Below the pieces are notes generated by a model that was given only the letters and a program-made list of their open reading frames with translations, made no database searches and was not told the origin of the DNA. Positions 56,252 through 64,000 of a stretch of DNA of 64,000 bases are shown here, piece after piece. Positions within the stretch are counted from its first letter, which is position 1. The number at the start of each line of letters is the position of its first letter. Made by a program: the position numbers and the translations under genes. The stretch is from Agrypnia vestita (Eukaryota > Arthropoda > Insecta > Trichoptera > Phryganeidae), in contig JADDOH010010899.1 of NCBI GenBank assembly GCA_016648135.1, positions 1 to 64,000 of the forward strand, read 5' to 3'.

Positions 56252-56392
56252 ACCCAACCGAGTTCCTCCAGGGTATGCTTAGCTACAATACTTTAACCTA
56301 ACCTAACCTAACCTAACCTTACCTAACCTAACCTAACCTAACCTAACCTAACCCAACCGAGTTACTCCAGGGTATGCTTGGCTACAATATTT
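56252..56392. repeat. 42-bp direct repeats flanking a telomere-motif block
   Basis: 56252-56293 and 56351-56392 are near-identical (three differences visible), each starting acccaaccgagtt and ending ggctacaata/agctacaata plus a few T. They bracket the CCTAA run. Confidence 0.85.
56294..56350. repeat. Interstitial (CCTAA)n, arthropod telomere motif
   Basis: About 11 units of CCTAA (TTAGG on minus) with a single T-for-A change mid-array (cctt). TTAGG is the ancestral arthropod telomeric repeat. Being internal and short, this is an interstitial telomeric sequence rather than a chromosome end. Confidence 0.85.
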
Positions 56393-56402
56393 AAGAGGCT
56401 AG

Positions 56403-56760
56403 AAGGAATGTGATTCGTATTTTTATCGATTGTTACGCGGTATGATCGATAATCGTGAAATTAGGCAGAGAATTGATTTGTATGTTTCTGATAATTACCT
56501 TAGGCAGCATCAGCATAAATTGTTTCACATTCCAATATACAGGACCAACCTGCCAATGGTTATGCCTGTTGGAAGAGCTACTGATGTGATGAACATATCT
56601 CTGGACATTGATCTGTTCCAAGTCTCTGAGAGGGTTTCCAAAGCAGGTTCTCCTTTGCCTTTGATTTGAATGATTTTATATATGTTTTTATTTATAACAC
56701 TTACGACTTTTTGAGTGTAATGTAAATGTTATATAAAACATAAATAAATTGAAAATTGAA
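56403..56760 (+). pseudogene. LINE C-terminal fragment next to the telomere-motif block
   Basis: The frame to the stop at 56667-56669 ends HIPIYRTNLPMVMPVGRATD, then VMNISLDIDLFQVSER. This fits the LINE C-terminal 'iP..RT......P..R......n....iDiF' pattern seen in 20338-20895. A short UTR and A-rich end (aacataaataaattg) follow. The RT core is missing. Confidence 0.65.
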
Positions 56761-57255
56761 ATTTAAGTTGAATAAAAAAAACATAAAAACATAAAAATAA
56801 AGATTTAAAAAATACCAAAGAATATAAAAATGTTTTTAAAAAATCATCTGAGAGACCTTAATTCATATTATTCCATTGTGCCAGCGCAGTATCAAACACA
56901 TAACACTTTTATTTAATAAATTAATATTGAAGAATATCAACCACACTGTAATTTTTTCTAAGCCTATATATTAATAAGTATATGTTGTCCACGGACCACC
57001 GAAATATGCATAAAGACATGAACAATCATAAGTTTCTTTGTACGCATCAAGATGCCACGGCTAGTTTCAATACGTTTGACTTGTTAAAAAAAATTACTAG
57101 AGCTTGTTAATTTAAAAAAAGCAAAATGAAAATGTCGAATTAAATAGTATTAATATCTTAATAAGTAGCATTATATTACTATAACACGTTTTTACTTAAA
57201 AAATTCGGATTGGAACGAAATTAAAAAACAACGAATATTTAATTTAAAAAAAAAA
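56761..57255. other. No gene recognised
   Basis: AT-rich, unassigned. Confidence 0.4.
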
Positions 57256-57452
57256 TAGAGATGCGAACATGGAATCTATATCCGTGTTCGGAACGTGTCA
57301 AATCTATATCCTTACTATTCTCAAACAAAGCTAAACGCTTGTGCTATGAAAATAGGACTAACTTGCTGGTCTGCAGTGAGATTCAAATCCGCGACCTTTG
57401 GGATCACGAGGCGACACCTCCTAGGTAGTCCTAACCACAAGGCCAACAAGCT
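57256..57452 (-). mobile_element. SINE-1, copy 3
   Basis: Collinear with 36056-36226. It carries an insertion at the left ('tctatatccgtgttcggaac') and a duplicated patch 'cacctcctaggtagtcc' within the head. The B box is mutated (ggatttgaatc on minus). Confidence 0.75.
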
Positions 57453-58620
57453 TTTTTTACAGGGGTATTTAAATTTTGCAACAAGATTTTAACCTCGGTG
57501 TAAATGTGTCTTGAACATACGCGAAGGGGGACATTCCTCCGCTGTAACACGACCCCCTTTCCTATGGCACGGGTTTAGTTAATCTCTATTAATTTTAATA
57601 ATCAGTTGAATTCTTATTGTCCATTAATGTAGGTACCTATAGCTTAAAAGCCTAATCTAGTATATTCTTGTCAATGCAAATTAGTATACACTTAATTCTT
57701 TTTCATTTTTATGTGATTTATCATGTCTTATTGGAATTATTTTTCAAAAATTCTACTTTAGGTACAATCGTTGTTTCAAGGTTGTTTCAAAGTGTGGCGA
57801 ATGCTTACATTCTAATTTTACGTTGTAATAAAAAAGCTCAGGTGTCGTCAAAAGTTTCAGCTTCGAAGACAGCATTCATTTTTTATCTCGTCCAACAAAA
57901 TTAATGAATAAGAAAATTCGAGCAAATAGAAATTTAAAAACTAGGCATATAAAATATTTCTCTTACATCACAGGTCACCAGCGCGCCATTATTTTCCGTA
58001 GACAATATCTGATTTGCTAAGACTGTTGACGGATTCCTTTCACAGTTTAATCTGACAGTTATTAATACAGGTTAGCGAAAAGATTTTTAGATTAACTCGG
58101 TTAAAATTTACAGGTCTAGTTTGTTAGTTCTAGGTTAAAATTCATTGTTTATTTTTCCAAAAAAAAATGAAATACAAAATAAGACATTTTTTCTCGTGGA
58201 TGTGGAATAAGTACAAATTCAAAATCATATTCAGCCCACGGAAAAGAGTATAATACATTTATGTTTTATAACACAACAGTTTCATCATAAAATTATTTCA
58301 TACAAGTCTCAATCTCATTGGATTTGTAACTTTTCTATTTATCGAGAATATATGAAACAGAGAAAAATGAATATACATGAAAAAATTTGAAAACACATAA
58401 TGGGATTTATAAAGAAAATTAAATATTACAATTTATTTTTTGTCTGTACACATCTTGGAGTATTTGTTACCTATTTTTTAAATACGTTAATGATCAATTG
58501 TTTTCTTATGTGCTGAGGTAAGTGATGATATAATTTAATTTTAACCGGCTGAAAATTAGTGAATATTCTTGTCACTAGGAATTTGTTGTGAAAATATAAT
58601 ACAAAGTGCATGCATGCATG
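57453..58620. other. No gene recognised
   Basis: AT-rich. A minus frame ending KLYHHLPQHIRKQLIINVF (58471-58560) has a faint LINE-C-terminus look ('..LP..iR') but is not called. Confidence 0.35.
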
Positions 58621-58710
58621 GTTGCTTGAACGTTTTTGACTCATAATCAAGGCAGGAATATAGTCCTGCGTGGTTATTAATATTTTACAAATAACCCTAT
58701 ATATAATAAT
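58621..58710 (-). mobile_element. PLE-like terminal repeat, copy of 40240-40300
   Basis: 'caggaatatagtcctgcg' followed by 'tggttattaatatttt' and 'caaataaccctatatata' match the 40.2-40.6 kb inverted ends. Single-ended here. Confidence 0.55.
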
Positions 58711-59408
58711 ACAATAAGTCACGCCTACACAATATCCATTTTTTTGACAATAGTCTGAAGCAATAGAATACATTCATTGTTTATGATACAATGCTGAAAA
58801 CATGCACAAATGCGTGACATAGACTGACACAAGGGTAGGAACAGAACCAACGATGTGAAATTATAACGTCCACCAGTTTTAGTTTAAATATAGATGATTC
58901 TCGACAAAAATTTGAATGTTGTGTTTCTCTTAATACTTTTTTTCACTTAATCATGTGTCTGTACCGCTCGTCGTCGGCTGTACCGTTCTGATCATCATCA
59001 TTTTTGAAGGCATATGTACCAATGATTCCACTGGACCAAACAGTGATATTTTCTAAATGTAATGATGTCTCGACAATGGTTTATAGATTTCATTTATTGA
59101 CATAGCCAATTAACCAAAATTGTGCTTCATCCCTTTTGGATTGTGAAAATCAGATCTCCAGATTAGGCCATGAACGCGGCAGCCACGGTTGCCACATGCT
59201 CAAATTATATTTAAATATTAATGCCATAAAATTATTTATCAAATAAAGCCAATTTCATGGATATTAAAAACATTTTTTTCGTGTATTATTTCAATTTATA
59301 ATTCTCCGCCTTTAAAAAAATACCGTTTATAAAGATAAAAGCATCCAGAGAGAGATGAAGTACTCACATATCACGTCAAAGACTATTCAGAAAGAAATCA
59401 AAGAAGAT
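58711..59408. other. No gene recognised
   Basis: AT-rich, unassigned. Confidence 0.4.
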
Positions 59409-60018
59409 GAAAGGGTTACACCATAAAATAAGTGATTTTTTACGAAGAGTTGGTTAATATTCTTTTTGGCACTTATTAAGGTACATATTAGACTATTATT
59501 TTATTAGAAAATTTATAAAAAGCAAACAAATATAGCCGCGTCATGTCTATTTACGTGAAGCTCCTCCTCTGTGACTAACATGAAAATCCCCCGGCGCACG
59601 TTTATTCGAGAAAAAAAAAGAAAATCATAAATTTTTTTGAAATGAAATATATAATATATAATCCGATAAACCATTTTTTAATAAACAATCGTACGATTTT
59701 TTTTCAAATATCTTCCAATTTTACGACAAACAATATTTTTTTAAAAATCTGATGTGCTTCATTATATAGATACTCTATTTCTCAATAAGTACGTGTCCTT
59801 CTTTTCCGTCTCGAACAAACGTGTTGCATGTCAGTCACGTAAGAGGAGCACCACGGAATTATACATGACGCAGATATTTTGGAGTTTTTTTTACATATTC
59901 AAATAAAATAATAGTTCAGTATGTATCTACCCAAATAAATTAATCACCCCTTCGTACAAAAATCCCAATTTCTACCTAAACTTTATCTTCTCAGGGTGGT
60001 GTAACCCCCTATTGAATT
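59409..60018. mobile_element. R4 TIR element, second copy
   Basis: Left end 'agggttacaccataaaat', right end 'tcagggtggtgtaaccccct', imperfect inverted repeats. Interior similarity to 25613-26642 includes 'cacttattaaggtacatat' and 'ataatccgataaacc'. No ORF. It is shorter than the other copy by about 400 bp. Confidence 0.5.
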
Positions 60019-61065
60019 AATGAGGAAAAAACATTCAAGTGTAGGTAAACAAAAAACACGAATCGAATCATTATAATTTATTTAGCAAAAAATTATTTTA
60101 TAAGAAAATAATTATAATATATTTTTTTCTTCGGCGTTCATACTGTTAGGATCACAAGATCACAACCTTGTAGTTGTAGAGGAAATTATCTGGGGAATTC
60201 TCGTGATAAGTTCATTTTTTATGAATCTCTCACATTTTTATAGAGTCAAAGCCTTTTGACGTAATTGGCCCTTAGTTTAAGGTAATATTTCATAACTATG
60301 AACTCTTGTAGTTTAAATGATAAACTTTTTAATAGGACTGCTTTTGAAAAAGTGGATTATCTTGGCAGTGACTCCTTTTTTATCTTTTTGAGGTTATCTC
60401 ATTCAACTTTTCTTGTTGACACGAAGGCCAGAAATTTGCATTTGGATATTCCATTAATCTAAAAGTTGTAACAACAGACAATTTAAATAAATACCGATCT
60501 TCGTTTAAATTATTTTTGCAGACAAGGACCAATAAATTTGTTGCTCTATCGAATACTTAAGTACCTCGTTTCATGCTGTACAGTGGTGCATTTATTTTAT
60601 TATAATACAATATCGACGCGTCTGCGAGAACCGGTCGGTTAAGATGCCTAAATATTAATCAGATGCGGGATAAACCTCTGGCCAGAGTTTAACATTTAAA
60701 TTAAGTAAAGACACAAACCAATTAATTAAGCGCAATTTTAGGAGTGGGTTCATAGCCCCCACTCTCGGATTCTTTTCAAAGCAGACAGGATGTGTGCTCT
60801 CCTAATTATTGTACCTCCACGCGTCCGTAACTTGCTGAAATTACAACAATAACACTGATGAACATTCACCAAAAATGTCGTCACTAAAGAGTTGCTGCTT
60901 AAATATTTTATAAATAAATAAACAAAAAAATAGTTTGTAAGTTAATCTGAAATGAGTGGTTTAAGCGAATAGTCAATTTAAAGAAAAAACAAATGGTTAT
61001 GTATTCATAATTTTAAACTTTTAAATCCTGCTTTTATTATGTCCCGTGATTTTTCACGGGGTAGG
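60019..61065. other. No gene; one CTAG-family hairpin
   Basis: 61041-61060 (gtcccgtgatttttcacggg) is the hairpin of the CTAG-end family without a clear CTAG; the LINE stub inserted just beyond it. Confidence 0.4.
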
Positions 61066-61074
61066 AGATTTTTC

Positions 61075-61305
61075 TGGCACCGGAAAAATGACCTTGACCA
61101 CGGAAGACGTGGCACGACCAGATTAATCAGATACTGGAAGATGGTCCTGAACAACCTGAACAATCGAAGCTGAACAACCGTCGAGATTGCTTTGATGTAT
61201 GAATGTAGAGGAAGCGAAAGTTGTATGTCAGGATAGAAGAGTATGGCGCTCTATCCTCTCTGCCTACCCTCACGGGGAAACGGCGTGATGGTAAGTTAGT
61301 TAGTT
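61075..61305 (+). pseudogene. LINE C-terminal stub with (TTAG)n tail and short TSD
   Basis: Collinear with 30766-31012: 'gacgtggcacgaccagatta', 'gtatgtcaggatagaagagt', 'ctcacggggaaacggcgtga', then 'tggtaagttagttagtta'. Frameshifted in the middle. Flanked by agatttttc at 61066-61074 and 61306-61314, a likely 9-bp target-site duplication. Confidence 0.75.
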
Positions 61306-61776
61306 AGATTTTTCGGAGGTTTCACAGTGGTGTAACCCCTTTTCATGAAAATACATCAAAGTCAATTCGATGTCATTGAATCGTACCTACCGTTTGACAT
61401 GACAAAATATTTTTCACACTTTTGTCCGATTTATGCCATTTAATTCATCCTCTTTTGAGTTTGTTGTAGAAAAAATGCACCAATAAACGTCAAAGGCTAC
61501 GAATAGACCGGAAAGGAAATCCAGAAATACAAGCCCGAGGCTGGTTGCATCCCAAAAAAAGGTGTTATGAGCGTGTTGGAATTTTGATGGGATAACGAAC
61601 AAGGATGACAAAGGATCGCCAATAATTGGAGGGATTGAAGGCGAAACACGATCGAAACCGCATAGAATTTGTCTGAAATGTAGAGGAGAATGAGGAGGTT
61701 TGTGCCTCTAAAGGTAACATACAATTCTCATGCATTCGCAAAGCAATATTGACATATTCATCTTCAAATTCACAAA
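61306..61776. other. No gene recognised
   Basis: 61316-61345 ('ggtttcacagtggtgtaacc') resembles an R4 end. The overlapping minus frames at 61414-61724 are not recognised. Confidence 0.35.
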
Positions 61777-62335
61777 ATGTCCATCAAAAATAGTACAGTT
61801 GAATGTTTTAGTAATAGACCGAGATCAGCTGGAAATATTTTGATACCTAAATGTAATACTAGCTCAGCCCAACACCATTTCTCCTATCAAGAAGTATCAT
61901 TCTATAATGCTCTTCCCAATGAAATAAAGATGGAAAAAAATTATGAAAAATTCAAATCTAAATTGAAAAATCTTCCACAAAAAGCAATCACAAAAACGCA
62001 ATGAAAAAAATCTTAACAAAAACAATCAAAATATACAAACTTTTAATTGTTATTACAATACCTTCTTGATTTTTAATATTTATGACTCAATTTAACGTTT
62101 CCTTATGTATATCTTATTTACTTAATCTAATGTCTTACATTTTTGTATTCTTGTACTGTTTATCTTACTTCTCTAATTTAATGTCTTAATTTTTGTAACT
62201 TAATCTAATATTTCTTTGTCTATATCTTACTTATTTAATCTAATGTCTTACATTAATGATTACATTAATAATAGATGTATACATATATGGCAATGCCCCC
62301 CACTTTTAAACACGAGAATAAATTCTCATTTAAAA
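61777..62335 (+). pseudogene. LINE C-terminus and 3' UTR
   Basis: The open frame 61777-62004 ends SSAQHHFSYQEVSFYNALPN, then EIKMEKNYEKFKSKLKNLP. This fits the CR1/Jockey-type C-terminal '.F.y.g...wN.LP..i+....~~FK..lk' block. A UTR of about 330 bp with repeated 'aatctaatgtctta' units ends in 'gagaataaattctc' and an A-rich stretch. Confidence 0.65.
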
Positions 62336-62671
62336 AAGGGTAAGCGTGTAATAAAATGTGTATTGGTTATATTATATTGAAAACAGCCACTCTTAAGATT
62401 GTACATTTACCAAATAAATTTAATTTAAAAAAATAATAATAATATGTTCAGACGGACAAAACAATATATTGTAATTAACAATGATAAAACAATCAGAGCG
62501 GCCTTCTTGTACCTTTGTACACTCTGGTCTCATAGCAGTGTGGAAATTAACGTCTCTTTCTGAAACGATTTTTATGATGCGGGCGCAGATGGTGTATACC
62601 TGCTGAATGTTGACAAAAACGAAATTTTGTCAAGAAAAGCAACATTATTTTGTAGTGTGACATTTTTTGTG
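62336..62671. other. No gene recognised
   Basis: AT-rich, unassigned. Confidence 0.4.
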
Positions 62672-63024
62672 ACGTCAAGCCGAAATTGGGTGATAATAAT
62701 AGCTATCAGAAAAAATTTAAAAAATTCTGTCTTGTCAAAAATATTTAAAAATTATAAGCATTTAAAAAAAATCAAAAAAATCTACACCCTGTGACGGTCT
62801 TTTCACTCCTGTTGCTATAAATCTTTATTTTTCTTTATTTTTTTATTATTATGTAATCCTGAATAATGCTTTTGTAAACTTTTGTCCAAAATTCAAAGCC
62901 AACTGCTCCAGCTTGGAAGAAAATGTCACTTTTTGACCAAACCAAGTATTCAAAATCAATACTTTGCCCAGTTTTTTTCTGATAACTATTATGACTTGGC
63001 CTATCACCCGATTTTGGCTTGACG
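62672..63024. mobile_element. MITE-like element with ~45-50-bp TIRs
   Basis: Left TIR 62672-62715 starts acgtcaagccgaaattgggt; right TIR 62973-63024 is its inverse ('cacccgattttggcttgacg') with a 10-bp indel. The interior has no ORF. A further outer 'gatacgggataccctgta' lies to the right only. Confidence 0.6.
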
Positions 63025-63075
63025 TTGAGATACGGGATACCCTGTATAATAATTACATATGCACATTTTTCTTAA

Positions 63076-63247
63076 AATAGAGTGCGACCACGGATTACGT
63101 GTCACATCAATATTCTTACTGTTTTCAAACTAAGCTAACCGCTTGTGCTATGAAAATAGGACTCACTTGCTGGTCTGGAGTGAGGTTTGTACCTGCGACC
63201 TTTGGATAACGAGGCGAGTGTCCTAACCACAAGACCAGCAAGTTACT
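63076..63247 (-). mobile_element. SINE-1, copy 4
   Basis: On minus: 'cttgtggttaggacactcgc', 'ccaaaggtcgcaggtacaaa' (B box mutated), body to 'acgtaatccgtggtcgcact'. About 172 bp, same length as copy 2. Confidence 0.8.
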
Positions 63248-63777
63248 CTTGTTTGTTGTTTTCAATTGTTTTCAAAATATATTTAAAAAAAATCATGGGT
63301 ACATAAATTGATGTGCAATGATTTTAATTATTTACATATAGGAAAAACGTGTAGAAATGTAGGTGTTAGAGTTAAGGCACGCTCAAGATGTCTAAGTTGC
63401 TATAATTATTCCGAATTTTCTAAACATTTTTGAAAATGGATCATTCTTTTGATATTAATAAGGGTTTACAAATTTTATATACAAATTATACAGGATTACT
63501 GTTAGATGAATTAGAAATTTTGATTTAAAAAGTTTAAATTATTAATTGAATAATCAGATCCTTTTTACAAATAGTCATCTTATAATTTTTTTTTCATATT
63601 TAAACTTGAGTATTTACTAATCTCAAATATATTTATTTTTGTTTTGGTATTGTCTATTCTTCGATTTTTAATTTTTAGTATACGTTGTATCCTGATGATG
63701 GGACCATTGACCCTACTGTTAACGAATTAGTGGTGAAAACAAAGTAGGTATATTATTTTTATAATTATAATTATAAA

Positions 63778-63898
63778 ATTAATAAAATAAACTTAGTTTT
63801 CACCACTTTTATACTGACGAAGGGGCCATAGGCTTTGAAACTGATTGTTGATATTTTCAATTTCAAAAAGTGGTAAAAACTAAATTTATTTTATCAAT
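63778..63898 (+). repeat. Inverted repeat enclosing a hammerhead-like core
   Basis: Arms 63778-63810 and 63866-63898 pair with three mismatches. The loop holds CTGACGA (63814-63820), extra A, a GGGGCC/GGCTTT stem rich in G-U, and GAAAC (63837-63841). The arm-core-arm layout is the same as at 4309. A partial second box (CTGATGATGG, 63692-63701) lies about 120 bp upstream. No good helix III. Confidence 0.5.
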
Positions 63899-64000
63899 TA
63901 TATTAATAATGTCATCACAAAATTATTAAGCTATTTTTGAAGAAGAAGAACATTATTTTTAATTATATTAATAATATCATCAAAATCATTAATCGAATCA

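Overview
This is an AT-rich eukaryotic window that reads as insect (at least arthropod) heterochromatin-like or intergenic DNA. Three things point there: an interstitial block of the arthropod telomere motif TTAGG (as CCTAA at about 56294-56350), families of tRNA-derived SINEs, and many 5'-truncated insect-type non-LTR retrotransposons. I see no complete host gene, rRNA or functional tRNA. The only host-like candidates are one possible first coding exon ending in a splice-donor-like site (7304-7468, minus) and one TATA/CRE/CCAAT-type promoter-like island (about 17690-18050). The rest is layered transposon debris. LAYOUT: 0-10 kb holds hairpin repeats, a repeat family here called R2, two hairpin 'retrozyme-like' elements (4309-4674, 9574-9753), a Tigger transposase fragment and a LINE 3' end. 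10-21 kb holds LINE remnants; the best is a long reverse-transcriptase ORF at 14080-15709 (minus), and a second is at 20321-21055 (plus). 21-36 kb holds many LINE stubs, TIR elements, a Penelope-like element (PLE) fragment with a hammerhead motif (27485-27915), SINE copies, a foldback element (31074-31550) and a third retrozyme-like hairpin (35131-35325). 36-49 kb holds hAT and mariner fragments, PLE terminal debris, R2 copies, a tRNA-Glu-like segment and MITEs. 49.3-52 kb is the showpiece: a LINE reverse-transcriptase pseudogene split by a 1244-bp PLE insertion. That insertion consists of two nearly identical, head-to-head GIY-YIG endonuclease copies (593-bp arms), is bounded by a 12-bp target-site duplication, and carries a hammerhead-ribozyme-like motif at each outer edge. 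52-64 kb holds a perfect 28-bp hairpin, the telomere-motif block, LINE C-termini, SINEs, MITEs and one more hammerhead-in-inverted-repeat structure. HOW THE PARTS WORK TOGETHER (inference): LINE and PLE reverse transcriptases are the likely sources of mobility for the SINEs and short hairpin elements. The hammerhead-like motifs shared by the PLE fragments and the short hairpin elements suggest the latter are small non-autonomous, ribozyme-bearing passengers of a PLE-type machinery, comparable to described metazoan retrozymes. All family names are from my own reading of sequence and motifs; no database was searched. R2, R3, R4, R5 and 'CTAG-end' are labels used only in this answer.
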